Source: Bacteroidales bacterium UBA4070 (GTDB lineage: Bacteria > Bacteroidota > Bacteroidia > Bacteroidales > VadinHA17). Taken from it: a DNA stretch of 64,000 nt. Under the pieces are notes generated by a model. That model searched no databases and had not been told where the DNA came from. It worked only from the letters and a program-made list of their open reading frames with translations. Where the stretch lies: positions 62,001-126,000 of the forward strand of contig DFYY01000029.1 of NCBI GenBank assembly GCA_002383485.1. Reading direction: 5' to 3'. Shown here one piece after another: positions 35,030-44,633 of the stretch. Numbering within the stretch: the stretch's first letter is position 1; the number at the start of each line of letters is the position of its first letter. Both the position numbers and the translations under genes were made by a program.

Positions 35030-35974
35030 TTACATAAGAGGCAGGGCGGGTTGCACTGCCTTCCAGAAATCATCATCGAGGAGGTACGCGCTCCCAAGCA
35101 GGGCTGCATCCTCCTTCAGTTCGGAGATGGCTATTCGCGTGTCGCATCCCTCCCTCTTCAGGGCCTCTTCCACAGACAGACCGAAGAGATTGTATGCATG
35201 AGAGATGTTTCCTCCCATTACCAGTATCTCAGCCCCGAACCGTTTCAGCCAGGGGGCCAGGAAGCTCCCCAGGCCGCTGCCGAACTCGGTGAAGATCTCC
35301 TGCACCTCGGGGGCTCTGCCGGCCATCATGGCCACCTCTCTTACTCCGGCGGCATCATGACCGGTCACTTCGCGGTAACGCGACGTAAACCAGCGTGTTG
35401 AAAAATAGTCGTCTGCTATGCCGTTCCCGAACGGCAGGTGGTAGACACACCCCATCTTCGGCACCCTGTCACCTTCAACAACGGGTATCCGGTTTTCAAG
35501 GAATGCCGAACCGAATCCCGTACCCAGGGTGATGGCCATCATTCTGGCGTAACCGGCGGCCTTTCCTGCCCATGCCTCACCAACGGCAAAGGAACTGGCG
35601 TCATTCATGAACCTCACACGGCAGTCGCACGGCAGGCCCAGCCGGGTGCTGATGGCCTTTCCCACATTGACACCGTACAGCTTCTCGTACTTTGGTACAC
35701 CCCTTATTAGGCAGATGCCCTTCACATAGTCAAAAGGCCCTGGCATGGCGAATCCCACCCCGCGCAGGTTGAAGATCTGAATCCCTCTGAGCACCTGTTT
35801 CAGGGTGTCACTCCAGACCGTAAGTATCTCATCGGCTTCAGCTTTGTTGTCAACCGGGCTTTCGGCCCGTGATCCGCTGATGATGCGGTGGGCAGTCATA
35901 TCAACTGCTACGGCTGTTATGTGGCTTCCGCCAATGTCAACGCCGATGGCGATGTTCTGAAGTGCAGAATTCAT
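35030..35974 (-). CDS. ROK family sugar kinase
   Basis: The 314-aa kinase has the ATP-site motif IGVDIGGSHITAVAVD, the catalytic-Asp region RFMNDASSFAVGEAW and the second phosphate motif ITLGTGFGSAFLE. The zinc-binding CxCGxxGC motif of many ROK glucokinases is absent, so sugar identity is uncertain. Start is placed at ATG 35974 (MNSALQN); an upstream ATG at 36007 adds an 11-residue basic leader. First gene of the set with the MFS transporter and the sulfatase relic. Confidence 0.87.
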   Translation of the reverse strand: MNSALQNIAIGVDIGGSHITAVAVDMTAHRIISGSRAESPVDNKAEADEILTVWSDTLKQVLRGIQIFNLRGVGFAMPGPFDYVKGICLIRGVPKYEKLYGVNVGKAISTRLGLPCDCRVRFMNDASSFAVGEAWAGKAAGYARMMAITLGTGFGSAFLENRIPVVEGDRVPKMGCVYHLPFGNGIADDYFSTRWFTSRYREVTGHDAAGVREVAMMAGRAPEVQEIFTEFGSGLGSFLAPWLKRFGAEILVMGGNISHAYNLFGLSVEEALKREGCDTRIAISELKEDAALLGSAYLLDDDFWKAVQPALPLM

Positions 35975-36149
35975 GTTGGTTCTCCTTCGGTTCAGGTTTT
36001 GAAGCAATGAAAATATCTATTTTTTCCCAATTAGCACAGAATGTGTCAGGGATAATATTCTGAAAAAATAGGATCGGTCGAAAAAATGTTATAAATTCGT
36101 GTTATTAACACCAGTTTCCAAAGCATTCAAAATCTAATCACATCGTATT

Positions 36150-37457
36150 ATGTTAAAAGCCACAAAGGAAGATGCGCTTCTGTACCACAGTCGCGGCCGC
36201 AAAGGAAAAGTGGAAGTAATACCCACGAAACCATACGGCACACAGTTTGATCTCAGCCTGGCATATACCCCCGGCGTTGCACATCCGTGCCTTGAGATTG
36301 AAAAGAACCCTGATGATGCCTATCTCTACACCGCAAAGGGCAACCTTGTAGCAGTCATCTCGAACGGCACCGCCGTACTGGGACTGGGTGACATAGGAGC
36401 TCTGGCAGGAAAGCCTGTAATGGAGGGGAAGGGACTCCTCTTCAAGGTTTTTGCCGATGTGGATGTTTTTGACATAGAGATCGACGAGAAGGACCCTGAC
36501 AAACTGGTGGAGATCTGCGCTAAGCTTGCACCCACTTTCGGGGGGATAAACCTCGAGGACATCAAGGCACCGGAGTGCTTCGAAGTGGAGACGAAACTGA
36601 AGGCGATGCTCGATATTCCGGTATTTCACGATGACCAGCACGGTACTGCGATTATCTCTGCTGCCGGATTGCTCAACGCCGTGGAGATCAGCGGCAAAAA
36701 TCCGGCCGATATAAAGGTTGTAGTCTGCGGCGCCGGCGCTGCAGCCAACTCATGCACACGCCTTTATGTTGCCCTCGGGATTAAAAAGGAAAACGTCGTG
36801 ATGGTTGACAGCAAGGGAGTCATAAACAACAGGAGAACCGATCTGAACAAATACAAGAAGGAGTGGATCACTGACCGTGAAATAAGCACACTGGCTGAGG
36901 CAGTGAAAGATGCGGATATGTTTCTGGGACTGTCGGTAGCCAATATGCTCACCAAAGAGATGCTCGGCACAATGGCTCCCAATCCGATCGTGTTTGCAAT
37001 GGCCAATCCCAACCCGGAGATCAGCTATGAGGATGCCTTCGCTACACGTGACGATCTTATCTTCGCTACCGGAAGGTCAGATTACCCGAACCAGATCAAC
37101 AATGTGCTCGGATTTCCCTTCATCTTCAGGGGAGCACTTGACGTAAGAGCCAGGACAATCAACGAGGAGATGAAACTTGCTGCCACCAAGGCGCTGGCTG
37201 GTTTGGCTAAGGAAAAAGTACCTGACTCGGTACTGAAGGCTTACGAGCTGGAAAGCCTTGAATTTGGAAGGGATTATATCATACCCAAGCCGCTCGATCC
37301 CCGCCTTATCTCCAGGGTAGCACCGGCAGTAGCCCGGGCCGCAATTGAGACAGGGGTGGCGCGTCTTAAAATTGAGGACTGGGATGACTATGCCGAATCG
37401 CTCGACAAACGGACATCAGAGCATATCAACAGGATAGCAGACATCTGCTGCCTCTAG
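36150..37457 (+). CDS. NAD(P)-dependent malic enzyme (short form)
   Basis: Malic enzyme converts malate to pyruvate and CO2, making NAD(P)H. The 435-aa product is the short form without a phosphotransacetylase tail. Visible motifs: [39 protein letters not shown], metal-binding [25 protein letters not shown] and the dinucleotide loop [10 protein letters not shown], with ANPNPEIS near the C-terminal half. It is monocistronic, ending in a strong hairpin at 37471. The upstream 142-bp gap (36008-36149) shows no convincing promoter match. Confidence 0.94.
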   Translation: MLKATKEDALLYHSRGRKGKVEVIPTKPYGTQFDLSLAYTPGVAHPCLEIEKNPDDAYLYTAKGNLVAVISNGTAVLGLGDIGALAGKPVMEGKGLLFKVFADVDVFDIEIDEKDPDKLVEICAKLAPTFGGINLEDIKAPECFEVETKLKAMLDIPVFHDDQHGTAIISAAGLLNAVEISGKNPADIKVVVCGAGAAANSCTRLYVALGIKKENVVMVDSKGVINNRRTDLNKYKKEWITDREISTLAEAVKDADMFLGLSVANMLTKEMLGTMAPNPIVFAMANPNPEISYEDAFATRDDLIFATGRSDYPNQINNVLGFPFIFRGALDVRARTINEEMKLAATKALAGLAKEKVPDSVLKAYELESLEFGRDYIIPKPLDPRLISRVAPAVARAAIETGVARLKIEDWDDYAESLDKRTSEHINRIADICCL

Positions 37458-37470
37458 CAACAAAACACTG

Positions 37471-37508
37471 AAAGGGCCGGTAACCATCGTTATCCGGCCC
37501 TTTCTCTT
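37471..37508 (+). terminator. Terminator hairpin after malic enzyme
   Basis: AAAGGGCCGG and CCGGCCCTTT form a 10-bp stem, extended by TAAC/GTTA with one bulge, ending in TTTCTCTT. The neighbouring gene converges from the other side, so it may stop both. Confidence 0.85.
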
Positions 37509-37556
37509 ACCCTACTTTAATCCAACCAACTGTGCCAAACTCTGAAAAACACAGCT

Positions 37557-38285
37557 TTATCTTTGAAACTTTATGCCAAACTTCATTTCGTACAGAGTCA
37601 AAATGAGTGAAGAGAGCTGTTCTACGGAATAGCTGCTTCTGTTAAGTGTAGCGTCAAACAGATAATCAATGCACTGTGGTTTCTTGTCAAGAAAGTCAAT
37701 AATCAGCTTGTTACGCTTTTCATCTGTTTGCAGAGTATATTCCTCAGCCTTGGCAATGAGCATCCCTTTCTTTTTCATCACATTCTGCACTCTCCAGTAA
37801 ATCGGCGCAACCAGACGGATATGAAGTGCATTCGCCATTTCCTGGGTGATTGATACTCCTCCCCGGCCAATTATTACCGAGTAGCCTTCCCGTGCTATCG
37901 ACAGCACAACCTCCCTGATAGCTTTCTTCACAGAGCTGTCAGTGACAAAAGTCCCTGAGAAGGCCATGATCATCTGTGAGATGTCAGTCATTCCCAGTCC
38001 CTGGTAATAGGTCTCAATCCTTTGAGTGTCAGTCTTCAGTTCATGTGCAGCATGGTAGATGATATCCTTGTCAACCCACTTCCACTTGTTGGTGTTGTAC
38101 CTCAGGTTCATCTGTGCCACAAGCTCGGCAGCCACTTCCCTGCCGTCACAACCGGTAAGGCGGGAGATTGTGATTACCGGGCCTGTCTGGTCAACGGGCC
38201 TGCCCAGCATTTCAGCCCTGTAACGGGTGTCGAAATAATCAAATATCTTCTTCACGGCTAAGGCTTTAGGTTTGACAATGAACAA
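37557..38285 (-). CDS. Cytidylate kinase-like family protein
   Basis: The 242-aa protein resembles the AAA-type cytidylate-kinase-like family: ITISRLTGCDGREVAAELVAQMN matches the ITISRxxGSGGRE loop, with VIIGRGGVSI and LHIRLVAPIYWRVQNVMKKKG as in that family, and a C-terminal helix DYLFDATLNRSSYSVEQL (FD-TLN). The substrate is unknown; the family is not the true Cmk. A 27-residue leader precedes the core. Single gene, convergent with malic enzyme. Confidence 0.82.
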   Translation of the reverse strand: MFIVKPKALAVKKIFDYFDTRYRAEMLGRPVDQTGPVITISRLTGCDGREVAAELVAQMNLRYNTNKWKWVDKDIIYHAAHELKTDTQRIETYYQGLGMTDISQMIMAFSGTFVTDSSVKKAIREVVLSIAREGYSVIIGRGGVSITQEMANALHIRLVAPIYWRVQNVMKKKGMLIAKAEEYTLQTDEKRNKLIIDFLDKKPQCIDYLFDATLNRSSYSVEQLSSLILTLYEMKFGIKFQR

Positions 38286-38363
38286 TCTGCGCCTCAGGAG
38301 GGCGATAACTGATAAATCTTACAAAATATAATCAATTTTTATCACAGGGACAACTGTCCGGGC

Positions 38364-38403
38364 AAAAAAAACAACCGCCGGATCGCTGCAGATCCGGCGG
38401 TTG
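38364..38403 (-). terminator. Rho-independent terminator of the glycyl radical enzyme operon
   Basis: CAACCGCCGGATC (38372-38384) and GATCCGGCGGTTG (38391-38403) form a perfect 13-bp stem with loop GCTGCA. On the minus strand it is followed by a run of eight T (complement of 38364-38371), the classic form. Confidence 0.93.
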
Positions 38404-38422
38404 ATATTTAACGGGCTCTTAC

Positions 38423-40792
38423 TTAGAAGTCGCGGTGTTCCGTGCGTCGGATTATCTCATTCTGAAGATCCTCACCCAGGTCATTGAAATAGTCGCTGTA
38501 TCCAGCCACACGGACTATCAGGTCACGGTACATCTCCGGATTTTTCTGGGCATTCCGGAGAGTGTCGGCGCTGACGACATTAAACTGGATATGGTGACCA
38601 TCAAGACTGAAGTAGCTTCTTATCAGGGCAGTGAGCTTCTGATAGCTGTTCTCATCCTCAAAGAATTCAGGTGAGAATTTCTGGTTGAGAAGTGTGCCTC
38701 CGGTACGGAGATGGTCAATTTTGGAAGCTGACTTGATAACGGCAGTCGGACCCTGGCGATCCACCCCCTGTGACGGTGAAATACCTTCTGAGAGTGGCAC
38801 ATAAGCCTTGCGGCCGTCAGGAGTAGCTCCGGTGACATTGCCGAAGTAGACATGCGAGGTTGTCGGGAGCATGTTGATGCGGTGAATTCCACCCCTTGGA
38901 GTAGGCCTGCCGTTCACTGCATCATGGAAAAATTCAAATACCGCAACGGCCTGATTATCTGCATAATCATCATCATTCCCGTATTTTGGGGTGTTGTAAA
39001 TCATGTCATACTGCATCTGCTCAGCCCCTTCGAAATTGTTTCTGAGGGCGGTAAGCATCTCGCTCCAGGTAAATCTTTTGCGGTCGTAAATATTGAATTT
39101 TACCGATGTAAGGATATCGGTTATGCTTCCGAGTCCCACTCCCTGGATATATGTGGTGTTGTACCTTGCTCCGCCTGCATTGTAGTCCTTGCCGCGTGCG
39201 ATACAGTCTTCCAGCAGCAGGGACAGGAAGGGCACCGGAAGGTGGATTGCAAAGGTCTTCTCGATGACATTGTTTCCTCTCACCTTCACGTCAGCGAAGT
39301 AGTTTATCTGATCCCTGTAAGCCAGCATGAATTCCTCAAAGGTCCTGAACTCCGAGGGATCTCCCGTCTTCGGGCCAATCTGCATCCCCGTGCGTGGATC
39401 AAATCCGTTGTTGAGCGTCACCTCCAGTATCTTGACTAGATTGAAGTAGCCGGTGAGCCAGTAGCACTCTGTACCAAACGCCCCGGTCTCAACGCAGCCG
39501 GAGGCTCCTCCGTTGCGGGCATCAACGATGCTCTTACCCTGTCGTAACAACTCCTGTATTATGGCTTCCGTATTGAAAACCGAAGGCTGACCAAACCCGG
39601 TCCTGACAATGTCAAGGGTCTTGTGGATAAATGTGTCCGGATTCTTGCGGCTCACCTGTACCATCGAACTTGGCTGAAGAATGCGCATCTCCTTGATTAC
39701 ATCCAGCAGGGTATAGGTCATCGGGTTTACGGCATCGGTGCCGTCTGGCTTCACCCCGCCGAGGTTGATGAGGCAGAAGTCGGTGTATGTATTGCTCTCC
39801 TGTGCAGTCACACCCATCTTGGGAGGAGAGGGGTGGTTGTTGAACTTGACCCAGAAGCATCCGAGGAGTTCATACGCCTCGTCGGCCGTGAGTGTTCCCT
39901 CATCAAGTCCCTTTTTGTATACAGGCCAGAGGTGCTGGTCGAGACGCCCGGGGTTGAATGAATCCCATGGATTAAGTTCGGTGACCACGCCAAGGTGTAT
40001 GAACCAGTAATGCTGCAGCATCTCGTGAAATGTCTCCGGTGCATGAGCTGGTACGCGACGGCAGACAGCCGCCATCCTGGTCAGTTCATCTTTCCTGGCC
40101 GGATCCTTCTCTTCAGCAGCCATAGCATCCAGTTTTTCGGCATGTCTTCCGGCATACATAATGATGGCATCACAGGCAATTGCCATAGCCCTGAGCTCTT
40201 CATTGCGCTCATACGCCTGCGGGTCATTGCGGAAATCAAGTGCAACAACAGCAGAGGCGATCTCTTTCTTCAGATCCAGGAAGCCAGTATGGAACATCTT
40301 GTATCCCAGCACGGTGTGCCCGGGAGCCCTCTGCTCCTGGAACTCGGTGAAGATGCCGGCCTTATAGGCCGCAAGCCACTCGGGGGTCATCCGCTCCATG
40401 ATACGGTCACGGTTACTGCGGCCTTTCCAGAATGGAATGATCTCTTCTGTATATATCTTTTTAACCTCTTCACTGACCCTGAAGAATACCTTTTCGCGGC
40501 TGTCAAGAATTTCAAGGTCCTGAATTGAATGAAGGCTGATCTCGGGGTATGTGGGCGTTGCCTTTGGAGCAGGTCCTCTTTCACCAACGATCAGTTCACC
40601 GTCATTGATGCATATAGCCTTGTTACTGAGCAGGTATTCAAATGCGCGTGCTCTCAGCATCGGGGCCGACAGCCCCTGTGCATCCCGGCTGGCATAGAAG
40701 CGGGTAATTAGCTGTGCCCGTTCAGCAGTAATGGTTTCTGTTGCGTTCAGGCTCTGTTCCCTGAGCCTTATAACTCTCTCTGTCATTTTCAT
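38423..40792 (-). CDS. Glycyl radical dehydratase, probably trans-4-hydroxy-L-proline dehydratase (HypD-like)
   Basis: The 789-aa enzyme has the glycyl radical loop RVAGYSDYF (Gly764) and the thiyl/catalytic motif GASGCVETG (Cys and Glu, near 430-435) of dehydratase-type members; pyruvate formate-lyase has two adjacent Cys instead. Length and many blocks (NDGELIVGERG, TPEWLAAYKAGIFTEFQEQRAPGHT in two parts, PKYGNDDDYAD, GPTAVIKSASKIDH) agree with remembered clostridial HypD sequences, which convert hydroxyproline to pyrroline-5-carboxylate. No proC-type reductase lies nearby. Follows its activase by 43 bp; a strong terminator follows. Another GRE substrate is possible. Confidence 0.78.
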   Translation of the reverse strand: MKMTERVIRLREQSLNATETITAERAQLITRFYASRDAQGLSAPMLRARAFEYLLSNKAICINDGELIVGERGPAPKATPTYPEISLHSIQDLEILDSREKVFFRVSEEVKKIYTEEIIPFWKGRSNRDRIMERMTPEWLAAYKAGIFTEFQEQRAPGHTVLGYKMFHTGFLDLKKEIASAVVALDFRNDPQAYERNEELRAMAIACDAIIMYAGRHAEKLDAMAAEEKDPARKDELTRMAAVCRRVPAHAPETFHEMLQHYWFIHLGVVTELNPWDSFNPGRLDQHLWPVYKKGLDEGTLTADEAYELLGCFWVKFNNHPSPPKMGVTAQESNTYTDFCLINLGGVKPDGTDAVNPMTYTLLDVIKEMRILQPSSMVQVSRKNPDTFIHKTLDIVRTGFGQPSVFNTEAIIQELLRQGKSIVDARNGGASGCVETGAFGTECYWLTGYFNLVKILEVTLNNGFDPRTGMQIGPKTGDPSEFRTFEEFMLAYRDQINYFADVKVRGNNVIEKTFAIHLPVPFLSLLLEDCIARGKDYNAGGARYNTTYIQGVGLGSITDILTSVKFNIYDRKRFTWSEMLTALRNNFEGAEQMQYDMIYNTPKYGNDDDYADNQAVAVFEFFHDAVNGRPTPRGGIHRINMLPTTSHVYFGNVTGATPDGRKAYVPLSEGISPSQGVDRQGPTAVIKSASKIDHLRTGGTLLNQKFSPEFFEDENSYQKLTALIRSYFSLDGHHIQFNVVSADTLRNAQKNPEMYRDLIVRVAGYSDYFNDLGEDLQNEIIRRTEHRDF

Positions 40793-40835
40793 ATATAGTT
40801 ACCTCCTGGTGGTTTTCCTGTTTTAATTACGGCGA

Positions 40836-41636
40836 TCAACCGCCTTTTTTTACGTGGATGCCTAGCGGCTTTAAAATTTCAATGTATTCGTCCAGAGTAC
40901 CGTTCGTCACCTGGCTGACTGATGCCATCCTGTCCTCTATGGAGAAACGGCGGTATTTCGAGCTGCCCGTCTTATGATAGGGCAGCAGGTTTATCTCTTT
41001 GATTTGACCGTTGTTTCGGCTTTCAATAAACTCCCGCAGATTCTCCATGTATGATGCATCAGCCGACACTCCCGGAATGACCGGGATACGTATCATCACA
41101 TCCTTTCCTTCTGCAAGCAGCATATCAAGATTTGAGATGATAAGCTCATTGCTCACCCCGGTGAATTTTCTGTGAATCTCAGGATCCGTATGCTTGATAT
41201 CATACATGAAAAGGTCTGTTACCGGCATGACCGACTGCAGCAATTCGCGCCGGGCGTATCCTGAAGTGTCTACGGTTGTATGAAATCCGGATTGTCTGAG
41301 CAGGCTGAGGGTTTCCAGAAGAAATACCGGTTGCATCAGCGGCTCGCCGCCTGAGAAGGTGACTCCTCCTCCCGAGTGCTCCATGAAGACCCTGTCAGCC
41401 TCCGCCTTTGCAAGAATCTCTTCCGGTGCGTACTCATGACCTACCTGCTCCATGGTGCGAAACTCCTTCTCTCCCACCCTGTCAATCCTTTCTACCATCC
41501 TGATACCTGACTCCTTCCCTTCGGGATTATGGCACCACCAGCAATCAAGCGAGCACCCCTTCATGAAAACTGTAATCCTGATACCGGGACCGTCATGAAT
41601 TGCATATCTTTTTATACTGAATATCAAGCCTTTCAT
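40836..41636 (-). CDS. Glycyl radical enzyme activase (radical SAM)
   Basis: This 266-aa activase uses SAM to place the glycyl radical on the partner enzyme. The radical SAM motif CSLDCWWC (CX3CX2C) lies at about residues 29-36, followed by TFSGGEPLMQ (GGE motif) and IRIPVIPGV. Unlike many GRE activases, it has no ferredoxin-like insert with extra CxxCxxxCP clusters; the region after the first motif (CHNPEGKESGIRMVERIDRV) is short, as in PflA. It is the first gene of the pair with the glycyl radical enzyme. A good promoter sits about 170 bp upstream, leaving a long leader. Confidence 0.92.
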   Translation of the reverse strand: MKGLIFSIKRYAIHDGPGIRITVFMKGCSLDCWWCHNPEGKESGIRMVERIDRVGEKEFRTMEQVGHEYAPEEILAKAEADRVFMEHSGGGVTFSGGEPLMQPVFLLETLSLLRQSGFHTTVDTSGYARRELLQSVMPVTDLFMYDIKHTDPEIHRKFTGVSNELIISNLDMLLAEGKDVMIRIPVIPGVSADASYMENLREFIESRNNGQIKEINLLPYHKTGSSKYRRFSIEDRMASVSQVTNGTLDEYIEILKPLGIHVKKGG

Positions 41637-42053
41637 AATGATAAAGAGATAATTGTTGAATCAGATGAACGAAATGCAGGGGCATCAGACACCCCCGGTG
41701 AAAGGCTATAGGGCATAGAACATAAGGCAATGATACAACCTTCTGCCAAGGCGATTCATCATAAACCTGTGTTCCAGACTGTTCATCTCTGTAATTTGCA
41801 ACACAAAGATATTACAAAAAACCGAAGAGACCAAATATTGCCTGTCAGGACTGCCCGTAAAAAATAATTTCAAAATTTATTAGCTTGATTATCTGTATAT
41901 TACTGTCACAATAGTCCGATTAACAAAAGTTTAACAGAATTTTAATGCAACAGATCCGGGGGTTGCCGGTCTTTATATTGGAAAGAAGATGGAAAAGGAC
42001 AGTTCCGCTTTTTTTACAGGACAGTTTAAGTGTTAAACAAAAACGGGTTAGTC
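41637..42053. other. 417-bp intergenic region
   Basis: It holds the leftward promoter of the activase operon (41804-41835) and a leader of about 160 nt with no riboswitch I can recognise; a small GGGG...CCCC hairpin lies near 41678-41695. The right part (about 41840-42053) is AT-rich, with a direct TTAACA repeat near 41922 and 41932, and must hold the promoter of the small secreted protein, but no clear consensus is visible. Confidence 0.6.
41804..41835 (-). promoter_or_regulatory. Promoter of the activase-glycyl radical enzyme operon
   Basis: On the minus strand TTTG (41835-41832) is followed after 20 nt by TATCTTTG (41811-41804), a full Bacteroidota consensus match. Predicted start is near 41797, so the leader before the activase ATG is about 160 nt. 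Confidence 0.6.
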
Positions 42054-42509
42054 ATGAAAAGAATTTTTCTTGGTGTGCTGCTTTTCACAGCAGTCTCGGC
42101 ACTCTCGTTCGGCAGGGTAATTATCAGGGGAGAATCCCACACTCCTTTCGGTACCTTCACGATCGAGGCCTCCGACAAGCCGGTAACGGTTGCCGGAGAG
42201 GAGCTCAAATGCTATCTCATCAGTTATAAGAACTCACCTTTACAGGTAAAGGTATTGATTGACAAGGAGAAGAAGTGCAAGAATTATGTGGTTGTCTCAG
42301 ATGATCTGTCAGTAATGTACACTTGCAACGGCATGTACTTTGGCGTCAACAAGCTGGGTAAAAAGTATGCTGAAGCAGGCCTTGGGACTTCGGAAGAGAA
42401 GCTTGACAGGCTTGACTACTTTCACCAGAAGGTTATCAGGCAGGGGGATGCAGCAGAATTTGATGCCATTAGTTTGATTGCATCCTATTTCCCGGAGCTC
42501 ATCAAGTAG
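42054..42509 (+). CDS. Small secreted protein of unknown function
   Basis: I do not recognise this 151-aa protein. It has a signal peptide (MKRIFLGVLLFTAVSALSFG), then a beta-rich domain (RVIIRGESHTPFGTFTIEAS, LKCYLISYKNSPLQVKVLID) with three Cys, and a helical tail. The start at 42054 fits the signal peptide better than an upstream ATG at 42030. It is followed by a strong terminator at 42585, so it is a single-gene unit, periplasmic or exported. Confidence 0.75.
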   Translation: MKRIFLGVLLFTAVSALSFGRVIIRGESHTPFGTFTIEASDKPVTVAGEELKCYLISYKNSPLQVKVLIDKEKKCKNYVVVSDDLSVMYTCNGMYFGVNKLGKKYAEAGLGTSEEKLDRLDYFHQKVIRQGDAAEFDAISLIASYFPELIK

Positions 42510-42584
42510 CTTCCGGAAGAAAGATCTTTTTTCCTTCCTTAATCAGGCCGTCCGGCCTGTCTACGATCAGGTTTAGGTTGAAAC

Positions 42585-42617
42585 GAAGATACCCCCAGCG
42601 GGTATCTTCTTCTTTTT
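42585..42617 (+). terminator. Rho-independent terminator after the small secreted protein
   Basis: GAAGATACCC and GGGTATCTTC form a perfect 10-bp stem with loop CCAGC, followed by TTCTTTTT. It lies 76 bp past the stop codon. Confidence 0.88.
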
Positions 42618-42723
42618 CAGTAACTTTCATCGGCCGGAAATGATGCACAACTGCCCGGTGGCCATAGCTGCGCGATCTTCCTATATTATTGATATTTATC
42701 ACCTCTGTTAAGCCGGAGCGGAC

Positions 42724-42731
42724 TATCTTTG
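42724..42731 (+). promoter_or_regulatory. Candidate -7 element for the carboxyltransferase gene
   Basis: TATCTTTG fits TAnnTTTG 53 bp before the proposed ATG at 42784. A matching TTTG 19-21 nt upstream is absent. Confidence 0.35.
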
Positions 42732-42783
42732 ATATCTGAATACCTGACCCGTGATTACCCGGGGAAGGACACTCCAACAGGCT

Positions 42784-44526
42784 ATGAAACAGAAGATTAA
42801 GTTCAGTTTATTGTACCGTGATATGTGGCAATCATCAGGCAAGTACCAGCCCAGGGCTGACCAGCTCACTGCAGTAGCGCCGCATATAGTTGAGATGGGC
42901 TGTTTTGACAGGATTGAAACCAACGGCGGAGCCTTCGAGCAGGTCCAGCTGCTTTACGGAGAGAATCCCAACACAGCTGTGAGGGAATGGGTAAAGCCTT
43001 TCAACAGCGCGGGCATACAGACTCATATGCTTGAGAGAGCGCTGAACGGCATCAGGATGTACCCGGTGCCGGCTGACGTCCGCCAGCTGATGTACAAGGT
43101 CAAGAAAGCACAGGGTGTAGACATAGCCCGTTCATTCTGCGGACTGAATGATCACCGCAACCTGGAGCTCTCGGTGAAATATGCCAGGGAGGCCGGCATG
43201 ATATCACAGGCAGCACTCTCCATAACTCATTCGCCCGTTCATACGGTCGATTATTTCATGGAAGTGGTTGACCGTGTCGTTAAATACGGCACTGACGAGA
43301 TCTGCCTCAAGGACATGGCAGGTGTCGGGAGGCCGGCATCACTGGGAGAGCTGGTCAGAAAGATCAAGAAGAAATACCCCGGCATGGTGGTGCAGTATCA
43401 CGGCCATAGCGGACCGGGGATGTCAGTAGCCTCGATGCTTGAGGTAGCCCGTGCAGGTGCTGATTATATAGATGTGGCTATGGAGCCCCTCAGCTGGGGA
43501 ATGGTGCATCCTGACGTCATCGCTGTTCAGGCAATAATGAAGGATGCCGGATTCGAAGTTCCGGAGATAAACATGGATGCTTACATGAAGGTGAGGTCAC
43601 TGACCCAGGAGTTCATTGACGACTTCCTTGGTTACTTCATTGACCCGCGCAACAGGCATATGACCTCACTTCTCATCGGCTCGGGACTTCCGGGCGGAAT
43701 GATGGGGAGCATGATGGCTGACCTGAAAGGTGTTCACCAGGGCATCAATGCTGCCCTGAAAGCCAAAAACAAACCGGAGATGACTGAGGACGAGCTGGTG
43801 GTCTGGCTCTTCCGGGAGGTGGAACACATATGGCCGATGATGGGTTATCCACCGCTGGTGACGCCATTCAGCCAGTACGTAAAGAACGTGGCTCTTATGA
43901 ACATTGTCTCACTGGTCAACGGCAAGGATCGCTTTGCGATGATCGATCCGAACACATGGGATATGCTGCTCGGGCGGGCAGGAAAGCTGCCGGGGCCGCT
44001 GGCACCTGAGCTGATTGAGCTTGCCAGGCGTGAAGGAAAGGAGTTTTACGAAGGTAATCCTCAGGACAACTACCCCGATGCTCTCGACACCTACAGAAAA
44101 GAGATGCAGGAGAATGGCTGGCAGCCGGGAGAGGATAAGGAGGAGCTGTTTGAGCTGGCGATGCACGACAGGCAATACCGGGACTATAAATCCGGCGTTG
44201 CCAAAACCAGGTTCATGAAGGAGATTGAGGAGAAGCAGGCCGAGATGTCCAAAGGAACACAGGTAAAAGTCTCACCCCGAAAGCTTCTGCCGGCCCCCGA
44301 AGCCGGGATCGCATTCCTCTATTCGGGAGCAACCGCAACATACTGGCCCGATGAGGAACTCCTGAATGTGGGTGAAAATGTAAAAAAAGGAGAAATCCTG
44401 ATGTATCTTATGATCGGAAAAACCATCAGGGAGGTAGTATCGGACCGCGACGGCACAGTAAAGCGAATCCTGGTGAAGAGCGGAGACAAGATAAGAAAAG
44501 GCGATCCGCTGATTGAATTCAGTTAA
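42784..44526 (+). CDS. Pyruvate/oxaloacetate carboxyltransferase with C-terminal biotinyl-like domain
   Basis: The 580-aa protein joins a carboxyltransferase TIM barrel (1-300), the conserved carboxylase region (about 300-480) and a biotinyl-like domain (about 500-580), as in oxaloacetate decarboxylase alpha or pyruvate carboxylase B. Seen motifs: LLYRDMWQS (usual form RDxHQS), CLKDMAG and metal-binding QYHGHSGPG (HxH), GADYIDVAMEPLS. The biotin loop normally EAMKM reads LMIGKT, so only the Lys (about 546, 35 from the end, the correct spot) is kept. The start at 42784 is chosen by homology. No beta subunit or biotin carboxylase is adjacent. It might act on a different 2-oxo acid or not be biotinylated. 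Confidence 0.8.
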   Translation: MKQKIKFSLLYRDMWQSSGKYQPRADQLTAVAPHIVEMGCFDRIETNGGAFEQVQLLYGENPNTAVREWVKPFNSAGIQTHMLERALNGIRMYPVPADVRQLMYKVKKAQGVDIARSFCGLNDHRNLELSVKYAREAGMISQAALSITHSPVHTVDYFMEVVDRVVKYGTDEICLKDMAGVGRPASLGELVRKIKKKYPGMVVQYHGHSGPGMSVASMLEVARAGADYIDVAMEPLSWGMVHPDVIAVQAIMKDAGFEVPEINMDAYMKVRSLTQEFIDDFLGYFIDPRNRHMTSLLIGSGLPGGMMGSMMADLKGVHQGINAALKAKNKPEMTEDELVVWLFREVEHIWPMMGYPPLVTPFSQYVKNVALMNIVSLVNGKDRFAMIDPNTWDMLLGRAGKLPGPLAPELIELARREGKEFYEGNPQDNYPDALDTYRKEMQENGWQPGEDKEELFELAMHDRQYRDYKSGVAKTRFMKEIEEKQAEMSKGTQVKVSPRKLLPAPEAGIAFLYSGATATYWPDEELLNVGENVKKGEILMYLMIGKTIREVVSDRDGTVKRILVKSGDKIRKGDPLIEFS

Positions 44527-44575
44527 TCCGGCATCACATTTATGCCGTAAAACAACCATATTGCACGCTGCACGG

Positions 44576-44606
44576 TTGTATATTAAGGCATTAATACATA
44601 TTTTTA
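44576..44606 (+). promoter_or_regulatory. Weak promoter match upstream of the M3 peptidase
   Basis: TTG (44576-44578), 20-nt gap, TATTTTTA (one mismatch to TAnnTTTG at the last base). It lies 28 bp before the ATG. Confidence 0.3.
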
Positions 44607-44633
44607 GCCATCCAAACCCAAACATCGACCGTT

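Noticed and set aside
38423..40792. Pyruvate formate-lyase
   Set aside because: PFL has two adjacent catalytic Cys; this protein has a single Cys in GCVETG with Glu two residues on, the dehydratase form.
41637..41797. Riboswitch in the long leader of the activase operon
   Set aside because: No known aptamer core could be recognised; only a short G/C hairpin is visible.
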